A DNA stretch of 64,000 bases from Deinococcus taeanensis (lineage in GTDB: Bacteria; Deinococcota; Deinococci; Deinococcales; Deinococcaceae). Under the pieces are notes generated by a model that saw only the letters and a program-made list of their open reading frames with translations, searched no databases and was not told the DNA's origin. This document shows, one piece after another, positions 18,745 to 27,622 of this stretch (the first letter of the stretch is position 1; each line of letters begins with the position of its first letter). Both the position numbers and the translations under genes were made by a program. The stretch spans positions 256,001 through 320,000 of the forward strand of contig NZ_CP083456.1 in the NCBI RefSeq assembly GCF_020229735.1, read 5' to 3'.

Positions 18745-21090
18745 TCAATGCCACCCGGAGAACGGGGTGTCAGCGTCGTCTGTGGCATGGCCATTGCCCC
18801 GTGCTTTGAGCGGTTTCGTTCCGGCCTGGGTGCGGGAGACGTCATCCCGCCTCCTGCCGGAGGGTGGAGGGGCGTCCAGGTTCATTTCAGGGGTGTCACG
18901 CTGCTCACCCTGAGGACCCAGGGCCCATCCACCCACGTCCAGGGCGCCGGCAGCCGGGAGGTCGCGCGAGGAGGGTGGAACCATTGAACCAGGGGGCGGG
19001 GAGGACACAGTGCTGCCCGTGCCAGCCGACACCTGGGGCGCCGCGCCCGAGGTGAGGAAAGAGGGCAGCTCACGTTTCACGGCCACGTCAGGGTCATCTG
19101 GAAGCGGCACGCGAACCGTGAAGTCCCCGTTGCCAGAGGTGTTCTGCCAAACGCTTTCCCACTCCATGCCGCGGCTGGTGAGGCTGCCCTTGACGATGAC
19201 CCGCACGCGGTAACGGAAGAAGGGCCGCACGTTCTTGTCGCCCGTGAACACCTGCCAGTACCGCGGGGTGTCCTGGTCTGCGAAATGCCAGGCGAATTTT
19301 ACGGGCTCCTTGTTCAGCGGTTGACCGCGCGCGTCCGTGGGCTCCAACGTGACCTCCACGACCTGCTTGGTGTCTTCGAGCTGCACACCCAAGGTGATGG
19401 GGCCAACGTTAATCGTGCCGGCAGAGTCGGCGCGAACCTCAATCGTCACGTCATTCATCGGCGTGCCGTTGGGTTCCGGATCGAGCTCGATGGTATTGAC
19501 TTCCACCTGGGTGCGCGTGAACGGGGACTCCTGTGGCGTAGGGGGCTCGGTCAGGTGAATGCGGCGTCTGATGAACGTCTTGTCCGGCGCCCAGTCCTGT
19601 GGGGGGCGAGTCACGTCGGTCAGTTCCTTCATCGAGAACCCGACAGACCAGCTCGCGTCGGCAGAATCGCTTTTCTGGAAGGCGTGGCCACTCCACATGA
19701 TCTCGCCCTGCTGGTTCGGGTAGCCGACCTGGCACGAGACAAACGCCACGGGTTGCGAGGTCCAGTTGACCACGGCTTTAAACACCCGGCCCAGCTTGCG
19801 GGGCCAGCCGTCGAGGTCAGCCGTCAGGAAATACTTCTTTTCCGCGTTCGGATCACGCTTGATCTCGTCCGCCATGCCTTCGAGGGAACTTGAGATGGTG
19901 GTTTCCTGCAGGAACGCCATCTCCCGGCGCTCGTGATAGTTCAGCTCCAGTTCGGTGTTGTCGTGACGGTATTTGAGTGCCACCCCGACCCCCCAGGGGC
20001 CCCCGCCCGAGGAGGCTTCGGCCGGGGGGACCTGCGGTTGTGGGGGCTCAAAGATGACTTTCTGGGCTTCCGCCATGAACTTCTCGAACACCAGGTCGGT
20101 TCGTTTGTCGATCATGGCCTGAATGTCACCCGCCCCAGGAATGGTGGGGTCGACAGCAATCTCCACTTCAATATCGCCATTGGTGCGCATGTTGTTGAAC
20201 TCGGCCTTGATGTCGGCCGAGGCCCACAGGTAGTGGGCGTGAACCGCGGCCGAGAAGTGGTCGAAGACTTTCTTCCACCTGCCCCGGATGCGGATCTCAA
20301 CCATGGGCGCCCACATCTTGATCTTGAGGTTCTGCATGACGACGATAGGGCTGGACGTGCCGTGAAAAGCCTGCCAGAGAATGGCGGTCGGATACGCGCC
20401 CAGAAGGGCGGAGTATGCGTTCTGACCCATGGGGTCGATGGAGCCGCTGCCTTGGCCTTGTAATCGCCAGAACCAGGGGCCGAGCTCGCCGCCTGACGCA
20501 TCTTTCGTCGCGGGCCAGGTGCGCGGCAGGGTTTGTTGGGTGGGCATCGTTCCGCGCGTGATGCCTCCGCTCAGGCCATGTCCACGGGTTGGGGCTGCTG
20601 GCGCAGGCACAGGGACGGTGCCGTCCGCGAGGGGGGAGACGTTGGAGACCGCCGTAATATTCGAGACGATCGGGACGGGGCGGAAGACGGGAGGCACATT
20701 GGTCCGGATGCCCCAGAAGAAGTCCTGAGACGCCCTGAACTGAGCAGTGATCTGTTCCTGCGATTCGCGGAGGACGTGATCGGGCGGCGCGGAGTTGACC
20801 GTGAACGTCACGACTCCACCGGCAACCTCACGGTGCTCTTCCGCGCCCACGGTGGTTTCCTGGTCCTGCACCCCGGAGAAACGGATCAGGTTGAACATGA
20901 AGTCGCCGTCCTCGCGACCGTTCTTGCGGGCAATGTGCACGAAATTGGGCATGTAATAGAAGACAGGTGCCTTCCCCTCACGCTGCAGGGCATCGTTGTG
21001 AACGTCAGGGTAGTAAATCAGTTCATAGCCATCTTTGACGATGGGTTGGGTTCCTCCGGCCATGGTGGGACCTGCTGCGATGGCTGCCAT
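18745..21090 (-). CDS. Large unrecognised protein (781 aa), cluster partner of the metacaspase
   Basis: I cannot assign a family. The N-terminus (GYELIYYPDVHNDALQREGK, then FYYMPNFVHIARK) is aromatic-rich. A Pro/Ala linker lies at about 165-180. The middle has a helical stretch (WKKVFDHFSAAVHAHYLWAS, then IKAEFNNMRTNGDIEVEIAV). The second half is beta-rich with conserved-looking Trp clusters (WPRKLGRVFKAVVNWTSQPV). The last ~100 residues are Pro/Ser/Gly-rich and charged, probably disordered. GGAGG sits five bases before the ATG. No signal peptide or TM segment is seen. It is the first large gene downstream of the secreted micro-peptide. Confidence 0.7.
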   Translation of the reverse strand: MAAIAAGPTMAGGTQPIVKDGYELIYYPDVHNDALQREGKAPVFYYMPNFVHIARKNGREDGDFMFNLIRFSGVQDQETTVGAEEHREVAGGVVTFTVNSAPPDHVLRESQEQITAQFRASQDFFWGIRTNVPPVFRPVPIVSNITAVSNVSPLADGTVPVPAPAAPTRGHGLSGGITRGTMPTQQTLPRTWPATKDASGGELGPWFWRLQGQGSGSIDPMGQNAYSALLGAYPTAILWQAFHGTSSPIVVMQNLKIKMWAPMVEIRIRGRWKKVFDHFSAAVHAHYLWASADIKAEFNNMRTNGDIEVEIAVDPTIPGAGDIQAMIDKRTDLVFEKFMAEAQKVIFEPPQPQVPPAEASSGGGPWGVGVALKYRHDNTELELNYHERREMAFLQETTISSSLEGMADEIKRDPNAEKKYFLTADLDGWPRKLGRVFKAVVNWTSQPVAFVSCQVGYPNQQGEIMWSGHAFQKSDSADASWSVGFSMKELTDVTRPPQDWAPDKTFIRRRIHLTEPPTPQESPFTRTQVEVNTIELDPEPNGTPMNDVTIEVRADSAGTINVGPITLGVQLEDTKQVVEVTLEPTDARGQPLNKEPVKFAWHFADQDTPRYWQVFTGDKNVRPFFRYRVRVIVKGSLTSRGMEWESVWQNTSGNGDFTVRVPLPDDPDVAVKRELPSFLTSGAAPQVSAGTGSTVSSPPPGSMVPPSSRDLPAAGALDVGGWALGPQGEQRDTPEMNLDAPPPSGRRRDDVSRTQAGTKPLKARGNGHATDDADTPFSGWH

Positions 21091-21275
21091 AAGGACCTCC
21101 AGAAAGCGGTCATGACCGCATGAACGGGTGTCGTCGCTGACCGACGGCAGTGCGGACGGGCGAAAGTACTCGACGCCGGGGCTTCAGGACGCAGGGGCAG
21201 TTGGGGACGCACGCTTCATGAGGGGTCCTGAGGTCTTGGCCTGGCTCGACCTGGGGCGAGCTGGAGTTGCCTTGC

Positions 21276-21419
21276 TTACCACCCGCTTGTGGCTGGGGCT
21301 GACGGAGGAATGGTGATCTTGAGGCCCCCACCCCCGACGGTGCCTGGATCAGCCAGCGCACTGCCCAGAAGGAAAAGGCTGAACAAAGCTGCCATCAATC
21401 GATTGCGGGGTGCTTTCAT
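21276..21419 (-). CDS. Secreted micropeptide (47 aa) with signal peptide
   Basis: From the ATG at 21419, preceded by a strong GAGGAGG, the product reads a basic start (MKAPRNR), a hydrophobic stretch (LMAALFSLFLLGS) and ALA-DP, a good signal peptidase I site. This leaves a mature peptide of only about 24 residues (DPGTVGGGGLKITIPPSAPA then TSGW). A longer frame upstream exists but lacks a ribosome site. The gene heads the leftward cluster and is divergent from a TPR-containing regulator, so a signalling peptide or a small secreted component are both possible. There is no homology evidence. Confidence 0.6.
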   Translation of the reverse strand: MKAPRNRLMAALFSLFLLGSALADPGTVGGGGLKITIPPSAPATSGW

Positions 21420-21563
21420 GACGTATTTCCTCCTCTTTGAATAAGAGGACAGTAAAGATCGCCCGCTTAGCAAACGCATTGCAACTTGGACTACAGGTGT
21501 CGTAGGCGTTTCCACCATCGTTCCCGAGAGTGGAAAAATGTACAGTAATGGAACGGGGGCAGT
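21420..21563. promoter_or_regulatory. Divergent promoter region of the metacaspase cluster and its regulator
   Basis: 144 bases between the micropeptide start and the regulator start. It is the most AT-rich stretch nearby. TTGCAA (minus strand, about 21480) is a possible -35 element, but no confident -10 or palindrome was found. Confidence 0.35.
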
Positions 21564-23462
21564 ATGGGTCACCCAATCCTGCAGGCGATCCTCGAAGGCC
21601 AGTACAAACGTGGGCTGCAGCTGTACGCTGATTTTCAGACCCCAACACCGTCAGATGACCGCTGGGCGGGGTATTGCCTCTTTGCGCAAGGCGATCTGCT
21701 GAGCGCCAAGGATCTCCTGGCGCGTGCCTGGGCCCGGGGCTGCCTGAGTGCGGCCATTGAGCTTGCCACGACGTATCGGCACCTGGGTGAGTTCGAGGCG
21801 GCGCGTGCCCATCTGCAGGACCTTCCGTGGAAGGACCTCAGCGCGTTTGACGGCGCTCTTGCCGAGCGGGAGTCGGGGATGCTGTATGCCGCGTGTGGTC
21901 AACTTGAGAAGGCCAGGCACGCGCTGGAGCGCGCCTGGGCCCTGGCGCAAGGCCAGCCGGAAGTTCTTCGCGCTGCCGTAGCGCTGGCCATAGGGTGGGC
22001 GGAAGCCCTCGCTGGCTTCGATGTGCGCGCCACCCACTACTTTGATGTCGCGGTAGACAGCAGCCACAGCATCAAGCGTGCTCAGGCGTTGGTCACCCGA
22101 GGCTTGTCGCTGGTGTATGCCGGACGGTACGAACAGGCTGAAGGGGACCTGCAGGAAGCACAGCGGTGGCGACAGGACCTGCCCGTCATGGCACCGATCC
22201 TGGCCTACACCTATGGCGTGCTTCGCCGTGCGCAGGGGCAGTGGCATGAAGCGCTTGAGCACTATCAGGAAGCGGCGCGCCTCGCGAATGAACGTGCTGA
22301 GGTCGATAGCGCATTCTTCAGCGAACTGGGCGCCTGCGCAGTGTTGGCCTCGCTCGGCGAACTGGATGAAGCGACGGCGGCGCTTCACCGGGCCGCCAAG
22401 CACACTGGGGAGCCCCGCAAGGCCGTGTTCTGGAGATGGCGCGCCGCCGTGCTCCACGGACTTTCAGGAGATGAGGCTGCGGCCTCGGAGCTTCGGGGCA
22501 TCGCTGATGAGTTCGTGGAGATGGGCCTACACCGGGAAGCCGCCTGGGTCACGCTGCATGAAGCGGAGGCGTACGCCCGGGTAGGAGAAACGGAGGCGGT
22601 ACAAGTGGCCCTTCGTGTCGCCATTGATGGACGACATCTGCTGGGCAGTGGCGCTCCACTTGTCGTGGAACTCCGTGATCTTCCGCATGTCCAGCGGTTG
22701 CTCATGGATCAGCCGGACGCCTACTCCAGGGTGCTGCGTGACGATTGGCGTTCCCTGGGTGGGTGTGCGCCTTTGGGAGTTCAGCTGATCACCTTGGGCC
22801 AGGGCACCATCTGCCTGGAGGGTCAGCCAGTGCGTCTCAGGCTGCGCCGAGGCATCGAGGTTCTGGCTTACCTGATGCAACATCGCTCAGTTGCTCGGGA
22901 ACAATTGCTGAATGACCTCTGGCCCGAGGTCCGACCAAGAGACGCGGCCAACAACTTCCACCAGATCAAACGTGCACTGGAAAAGAGCCTGCCGGGGTTG
23001 GCTCTGCCTTACGATCCGGTCACCCAAACGTATTCCCTCGAGAGCGATGGCCTCCGCGTGCACTGGGACGTTCAGGCCATCAAGGATGAGCTGGAGGGGA
23101 CCGTGACGGCGGTCGAGCACGCGCTTCAGACGTATGGTGGACCTTTTCTTCCGATGGCCAGTACTTCATGGGCTCAGCAAGTCCGGCGTGAAGTCGAGTC
23201 CTGCATTGTGAATGCAGGAATGGCTCTGTTGGACCGCTGGATCATTCTCGGGGAGCATGCCAAGTGCCTGGCACTCGCCCAGCGCCTGCGGGAGGTAGAC
23301 CCGTACAACGACACCCTGGTGGAAGTCGTCGTTGATGCGAGCTTTCACCTGGAGGGACTGGCAGCTGCTCAGCATCTGCTTAAAGAGATTCAGGAGCAGT
23401 TTGTGCTTGAGGTGGGGGAATTTCCTCCGCGGTTGGAGGCGCTCTATACCCACCTGCGTTAA
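21564..23462 (+). CDS. TPR - winged helix - BTAD transcriptional regulator (632 aa)
   Basis: Residues about 1-390 are TPR-like helical pairs (GLSLVYAGRYEQAEGDLQEA, YGVLRRAQGQWHEALEHYQE). About 410-500 is an OmpR-type winged helix (LEGQPVRLRLRRGIEVLAYL, then VAREQLLNDLWPEVRPRDAA). The end (about 520-630) is a BTAD-like helical domain (LLDRWIILGEHAKCLALAQR then LREVDPYNDTLVEVVV). This is a SARP-type activator with the sensory TPR block placed first instead of last. Such proteins bind direct repeats near promoters. Its position, divergent from the micropeptide and metacaspase cluster, suggests it controls that cluster. The start codon overlaps no other gene. Confidence 0.85.
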   Translation: MGHPILQAILEGQYKRGLQLYADFQTPTPSDDRWAGYCLFAQGDLLSAKDLLARAWARGCLSAAIELATTYRHLGEFEAARAHLQDLPWKDLSAFDGALAERESGMLYAACGQLEKARHALERAWALAQGQPEVLRAAVALAIGWAEALAGFDVRATHYFDVAVDSSHSIKRAQALVTRGLSLVYAGRYEQAEGDLQEAQRWRQDLPVMAPILAYTYGVLRRAQGQWHEALEHYQEAARLANERAEVDSAFFSELGACAVLASLGELDEATAALHRAAKHTGEPRKAVFWRWRAAVLHGLSGDEAAASELRGIADEFVEMGLHREAAWVTLHEAEAYARVGETEAVQVALRVAIDGRHLLGSGAPLVVELRDLPHVQRLLMDQPDAYSRVLRDDWRSLGGCAPLGVQLITLGQGTICLEGQPVRLRLRRGIEVLAYLMQHRSVAREQLLNDLWPEVRPRDAANNFHQIKRALEKSLPGLALPYDPVTQTYSLESDGLRVHWDVQAIKDELEGTVTAVEHALQTYGGPFLPMASTSWAQQVRREVESCIVNAGMALLDRWIILGEHAKCLALAQRLREVDPYNDTLVEVVVDASFHLEGLAAAQHLLKEIQEQFVLEVGEFPPRLEALYTHLR

Positions 23463-23689
23463 CGGTGCAAAGAGAATCTTTCAGCGGACTGGAGGCTGCC
23501 CCGAACAGAATTGAAGTGTGAGGCAGAAACGTTGAACAGAGCAGAAGGAGTCGGTGAAGCGCCGAGGCTGCCCCAGTGCCGTGGATGACCACACGTCCTT
23601 GTTTCGACTCCCGTGTCTGCGGCTGGGTCCCGAGGACGCGAGGCAACGGAATTCTTCCATCCGGAGACGTCCTGAACGCCTGGCTGGAG
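23463..23689. other. No gene; spacer before IS5 remnant
   Basis: It contains two copies of GAGGCTGCCCC about 70 bases apart (near 23489 and 23561). These may be vestiges of an IS end. No coding signal was seen. Confidence 0.35.
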
Positions 23690-24353
23690 GTCGCGCGCAC
23701 TGGCGCGCAGAGGGCGTACCTGCCCCATAACTGCCCACCGCCTGAGACGAAGCGCCAACGGGCGCACCGCTGGTTTGTCACGGCGTGCGTTCAGAGTGCG
23801 GCGCAGTGATCTGCGAATCCTGTTCCGCATGGAGAAGGGCCGGCGCGGGCGGCCAAGCGCGATCATCATCGACAGTCGCGCCGTGCACAGCACACCAGAG
23901 AGCAGACACCGTGCCGGTTTCGATGGTGCCAAGAAGCGCAAGGGCAGCACAGTGCCTCTGGCCGTGGACACGCTGGGCCGTGTCCTCGCGGAACTCACCA
24001 CGCCCGCCCATGAGCAAGACCGTGCGCAGATCAAAGACCTGTGCACGGCGGTCCAAGAAACCACTGGTGTAACGGTTCAGGTTGCCTCCGCCGTTCAGGG
24101 ATAGACCGGGACGGGGCCTGCCCTGGACGCCACGCGAGCAGGGACCGAATTGAGTGTGGTTCAGCGGCCTGAAGCGACCAAAGGATTCATTGTGGTCCCC
24201 AAGCGCCCGGTCGTGGAGCGCTCACCGGCGTGGTTGTCGCGCGTCAGACGCGTGGAACGTGACCTGGAACGCTTGCCCTCAACCCGGGTGGGCTTCCACG
24301 TCCCCGCGGCCTGGGTTCTGCTTTGCAACAACGCGAAGCCCCTGTTTGCATAG
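23690..24353 (+). pseudogene. IS5-family transposase remnant
   Basis: Pieces of an IS5-type DDE transposase lie in order but in different frames. RTGAQRAYLPHNCPPPET (usually WRLLPHDLPPW) is near 23690. RGRPSAIIIDSRAVHSTPES then HRAGFDGAKKRKGS, with the first catalytic Asp, and the AVDTLGRVL strand are at about 23835-24000. The C-terminal VERSPAWLSRVRRVERDLER with the catalytic Glu is at about 24205-24270. Frame breaks near 23800 and 24100 make it non-functional. No inverted repeats could be fixed. Confidence 0.85.
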
Positions 24354-24399
24354 GGGTCTTGGGCCCCTCTACGGCGTACCGGCAAAGGTCATGGACTTG

Positions 24400-24771
24400 T
24401 TAGGGCCTGGGGTCTTCCAAGTCTCGTTCATAGTCCTGGTGGCTGCCAAACCCAAGGGCCTCGGCTTGAGCAAAGTAGGGCGTCCGATCCAACAGCCCAT
24501 CGTCCTCCTCGCCATCGGGGAAAGGAAGATCCCAGATCGCCTCCACCATCCAATCAAGCCACCTCGGTTGTGGAGGGAACTGCCGAAAGTAGGTGATCCG
24601 AGCAGCCTCATCCAATGCCTGCGTATCCCACCAGGCACCCCACACCATGATGTGACTCTCTCCACCACCCATACGCCAGTACGCACTGTAGGGGTGTTCG
24701 TCTGGAGCAACGATCCAGGGTGGTGGCACCGTGCCAAATCTGGCTGTCAGGCGCTCAATCTCCATGACCAT
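24400..24771 (-). CDS. Hypothetical Trp-rich small protein (123 aa)
   Basis: An acidic cytoplasmic-looking protein with many Trp residues (VPPPWIVAPDEHPYSAYWRM, then GGGESHIMVWGAWWD) and an acidic C-terminus. The start at 24771 is chosen because GGAG lies six bases upstream. I recognise no family; size and acidity would fit a toxin-immunity protein, but nothing more supports that. Its 5' end lies next to the tRNA-like sequence on the other strand. Confidence 0.55.
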   Translation of the reverse strand: MVMEIERLTARFGTVPPPWIVAPDEHPYSAYWRMGGGESHIMVWGAWWDTQALDEAARITYFRQFPPQPRWLDWMVEAIWDLPFPDGEEDDGLLDRTPYFAQAEALGFGSHQDYERDLEDPRP

Positions 24772-24790
24772 CCAAGGCTCCATAGGGCAT

Positions 24791-24881
24791 GTTCTCACGG
24801 CACCTCATAGGCTGGTCACCCTTGGCCGACACCCCCTGGGAAATCGGAAGGCCAGGGGTTCGAGTCCCTGTGCGAACACCA
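24791..24881 (+). tRNA. tRNA-like 3' end (partial or decayed)
   Basis: The last 40 bases read as a tRNA 3' part: GGAAGGCCAGGGGTTCGAGT, a T-arm, acceptor strand TGCGAAC and ACCA. Upstream, GTTCTCA at 24791 could pair with the acceptor strand at six of seven positions, giving a 91-base unit. However, no normal D-arm or anticodon arm can be drawn. The T-arm block shares AAGGCCAGGGGTTCGA with the Arg-like sequence at 3885. It is probably a relic or an attachment-site scar. Confidence 0.4.
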
Positions 24882-24887
24882 AAGAAA

Positions 24888-24910
24888 ACTCCCTCTGTGA
24901 GGGAGTTTTC
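24888..24910 (+). terminator. Intrinsic terminator after second tRNA-like end
   Basis: ACTCCCTC, loop TGT, GAGGGAGT (24899-24906), followed by TTTC. The stem is the same as at 3966. Confidence 0.75.
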
Positions 24911-24982
24911 TTTCTTGCTTCTGGTGAAGGTAGAGCCGCGTGCCTTCTTCGGGCCTTACGAAGAAAATGCCTGGAGAGATCC
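24888..24982 (+). repeat. Diverged repeat of a tRNA 3' flank, copy 2
   Basis: Partner of 3966-4055. It contains GTGCCTTCTTCGGGCCTTAC, aligning to GCGCCTTGTTCGTGCCTTAC in copy 1. Confidence 0.5.
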
Positions 24983-25114
24983 GCCTATTCTGAAGCAGCT
25001 GACCTCAACCTTTCATTTGTTGCGCGGGGTTGACCTCTGCCTCCTCCGCATCGCTGGACATCCCACTCTACGGAACCAGCGAACCCCTGCTCTGGCACGC
25101 TTGTGTGACGCACT

Positions 25115-25537
25115 TTAAGTGTCCATGAGCTGCAGATAAGCCCGCGCAATTGGCGCGAATTTCCTGACATGATCTTCAGGCAGATGCGCAGGCTTGAGTT
25201 TTTCTACCCGCTTTTGCGCTTCCAGCACCATAAGGTAATCCAGCCGATCCTTCGTCAGTGGACAGGCTCTGTCGGAAGTCGCTTCGGCCGGGATGAGTCT
25301 CCGGCCTGATGAACGGTCGTAGACGTACCCGTTGACGGTTGTCACCGTCGTTGAATCCGCGCTGTGTATCCAGGCGAGGCGCCACGGTCGGCCCCGACGT
25401 TCAATGCACACCAGACCGCCAGGCTCGTAGCGTGAACGCTCTGACAGGTGCCGGGCAACTTCCGGCAGTTGAATGGAGGCTTCACCGGGTGGGACTGGTA
25501 ATGCTCCAGGTTTGACTTCAAGCGGCGTTGCGAGCAT
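25115..25537 (-). CDS. Hypothetical protein, probably 5'-truncated by an IS
   Basis: About 140 aa. It includes a possible small beta-barrel (YEPGGLVCIERRGRPWRLAW) and a C-terminal Lys-rich helix. The family is not recognised. The first in-frame ATG (25537) has no ribosome site, and upstream lies the end of the second IS3 element, so the native N-terminus may be lost. Confidence 0.4.
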   Translation of the reverse strand: MLATPLEVKPGALPVPPGEASIQLPEVARHLSERSRYEPGGLVCIERRGRPWRLAWIHSADSTTVTTVNGYVYDRSSGRRLIPAEATSDRACPLTKDRLDYLMVLEAQKRVEKLKPAHLPEDHVRKFAPIARAYLQLMDT

Positions 25538-26375
25538 TCGCCGATAAGGTGAGTGTAGACCAAGGCGTGGCGTAGCCGAGCGCCGAATGACGGCGCTCGT
25601 GGTTGTACCAGCGGTGAAAGTCCGGCATGGCGGCCCGGACATCGGCCATGGACTGCCAGTCCTGGCGGAAGGCGAACTGGTATTTGTAGGTCCGGTTGAG
25701 GCGTTCGAGGATACCGGTTCCTCCCGGCTGAGACACTTTGCAGCGCACCCAGTTGCCGTACATCAAACAGCCCTGTTGAAAGAGGTCACTGGTGAAATCA
25801 CTGCCTCCATCACTCTGGACCAGGATGCGCTTGTGGTGGCCCTGAGCACGCAGCACGGCGACCGCCTCGTCGAGCGTCAGTTTGGCGAGGTGCATCGACA
25901 GGCTCCGTACCACCCGGCTGGCCAGCACCACCCGCGAGGTAACGTCCAGCACGAAGTAAATCCAACAGACCCCGTCGGGCAGCGACAGCCGTGTCGCGTC
26001 AATCTGCACCCGTCGACCTTCCGGCCAGTCTTGTGGTGCGGAAACCTTCGGGGAAGGTTTCCGGGTCTTTCGAGGCAGCGGTGGGTGAAGGTGCAATTCG
26101 CCGAGTGCGACACGGATCTTGTGCAGGCCAATCTCTTCGCCCTGAGCTTTGAGTTCCTGATACAGCAGCCGGTATCCAGACGTTGGATGCTGCAACGCCG
26201 CCTGGCGTACCTTCTCGTACAGTGCGTCACGGTGCTGCTGCTTGGCACAGCGCGCGGGCGCGCTGTGCTGATGGTCCCGCATCCGCCAGTACGGCACGCT
26301 GGCGTACTGGGCAAAACGCCGCAGGCTGAGGTGCGGCCGGCTCTGCCAGAGAACGATCAGCTCGTCCAGCGTCAG
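25518..26375 (-). CDS. IS3 transposase OrfB (rve/DDE integrase domain)
   Basis: The catalytic domain shows the DDE triad: RVQIDATRLSLPDG (first Asp), ILVQSDGGSDFTSDLF (second Asp) and GGTGILERLNRTYKYQF (Glu). An HTH_21-type helix block (TSGYRLLYQELKAQG) precedes it. The frame stays open upstream of the GTG at 26297 to the OrfA stop (LTLDELIVLWQSRPHLSLRR), so the protein is most likely made as a -1 frameshift fusion with OrfA. The C-terminus (SALGYATPWS) is followed by about ten residues possibly outside the element. Confidence 0.88.
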   Translation of the reverse strand: MTLDELIVLWQSRPHLSLRRFAQYASVPYWRMRDHQHSAPARCAKQQHRDALYEKVRQAALQHPTSGYRLLYQELKAQGEEIGLHKIRVALGELHLHPPLPRKTRKPSPKVSAPQDWPEGRRVQIDATRLSLPDGVCWIYFVLDVTSRVVLASRVVRSLSMHLAKLTLDEAVAVLRAQGHHKRILVQSDGGSDFTSDLFQQGCLMYGNWVRCKVSQPGGTGILERLNRTYKYQFAFRQDWQSMADVRAAMPDFHRWYNHERRHSALGYATPWSTLTLSANARNAA

Positions 26376-26659
26376 AGCCGTCGCACTTTTCGCGCAATAT
26401 CGAGCTCCAGTTCCTTTTCGGCCACGATGCGTTTGAGACGGTCATTCTCCCGTTCCAGGATGGTCACGCCCTGGTCTGGTCGGTCACCAGAGAGGCGGGC
26501 ACGGCCCGCCTCCAGAAACTGTGTTTTCCAGGTGTGGATCAGGCTCTCGTTGGCTCCATGCTGACGGGCTGCCTCCGCGACTCCGAGTTCGCCCCGCAGC
26601 ACGCTGAGGACGATGGCTTCTTTGACGTCGGTGCTCCAGGTTTTTCGCTGTTTCCCCAT
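26372..26659 (-). CDS. IS3 transposase OrfA
   Basis: A roughly 95-aa HTH protein (VAEAARQHGANESLIHTWKT) with a C-terminal coiled-coil-like helix (LERENDRLKRIVAEKELELD). The ATG at 26659 is chosen because GGAG lies six bases upstream; an earlier in-frame start lacks a site. The last codons run through CGAAAAGTG, where a -1 slip leads into the OrfB frame. Confidence 0.88.
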   Translation of the reverse strand: MGKQRKTWSTDVKEAIVLSVLRGELGVAEAARQHGANESLIHTWKTQFLEAGRARLSGDRPDQGVTILERENDRLKRIVAEKELELDIARKVRRL

Positions 26660-26700
26660 GATGATCTCCAGTGTGCTCGTCCCTCGCATCGAGAGGGTCA

Positions 26701-27622
26701 GGTGCTGAAAGTCATCCTTGGAGCACTACCGGGCACATGGATGATGCCCGTCTGTGGGAAGGAATCCGAGGTCAGGGAATACACCAGGGGCGTCATGCGC
26801 CTGAGGGTACGCCGGCCGCGCTTCGGATGTGGACTTGGGAGAAGGGTGAACCGGTTCCCGACCCCGCAGGCCGCTCAGGCCTCCTTGGCCAGGACCGGAG
26901 GCCCCGGTCTCCGCGCCGGCAGGCCCGCCCGGCTGGGCCGGGGCGAGGAAGCCACCTCAGGGCCACACATCGACTTGCAGAGCCGCGCCAGTACGATGTT
27001 CCTGCCCTACCATGGCGTCGCCCTGGTGACGCCCTCCACCCCCGGCCCCCTGAGGGTCAACTGGCCGTTCGCACCCAGCTGAACAGCGTCTGGCGGGCCA
27101 TGGTCATCTCCAGGGGCGGCAAGCCGCAGGCCCCTGTGCTGCTCAGCGAGCGGCCGCGTCAGAAGGGCGGCTCAATACGGGCCTGGCGCTGACAGCAAGA
27201 ACGGACGGCGCTCTGTCCTGACGGCTCTGCCCCGCTGCCAGCGGAGGAGCCCTCGTCCCGTTTCGCGGCCTCATGGATGAGTCCAGGAACCTCCCGGGGC
27301 GTTCGGTCTTCGGCCGTGCACTCAGTCGCCAGCCATGGTTCAACGCCAGCCGCCGTCGACCACGCCCGCCACGCCTCCCAACCGGACCGACTCAGGTGAC
27401 GTGTTGCATGTATGACGCGCACCGGCTTTCCTGTGTGAATCTGAACTTGGCCAGAAGGACCAGCTTGAACAGCAGGCGCTCAGGAACCTCTTATAGTACT
27501 TTTGAAATAACCATCAGCCGCTGAATACGAACCTGGGAGGCTTTGTCACGCATGGACCAGATACCCCCCCACCGCACCTGTCCGCTCCCTTCACGTTCAA
27601 GCCGCCGCCACCTGGGGGGACG
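26701..27622. other. Long stretch without a recognisable gene
   Basis: About 900 bases with several overlapping open frames on both strands, none with family-like sequence, a ribosome site and consistent codon use. The last 150 bases before the PrsW-like gene are relatively AT-rich (TTATAGTACTTTTGAAATAA at about 27490-27509) and could hold its promoter. Confidence 0.45.

Larger units (their letters stand above)
25518..26700 (-). mobile_element. Second IS3-family element
   Basis: It has orfA and orfB of an IS3-type transposase reading leftward. The inverted repeats could not be fixed by eye, so the ends are approximate. Both frames look intact, unlike the element at 8107. It belongs to a different IS3 branch: OrfA starts MGKQRKTWSTDVKEAIVL. 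Confidence 0.8.

Noticed and set aside
24791..24881. Complete long (type II, Ser/Leu) tRNA
   Set aside because: The length of 91 bases and a near-matching acceptor stem fit, but no anticodon arm with a proper 7-base loop or D-arm can be drawn.
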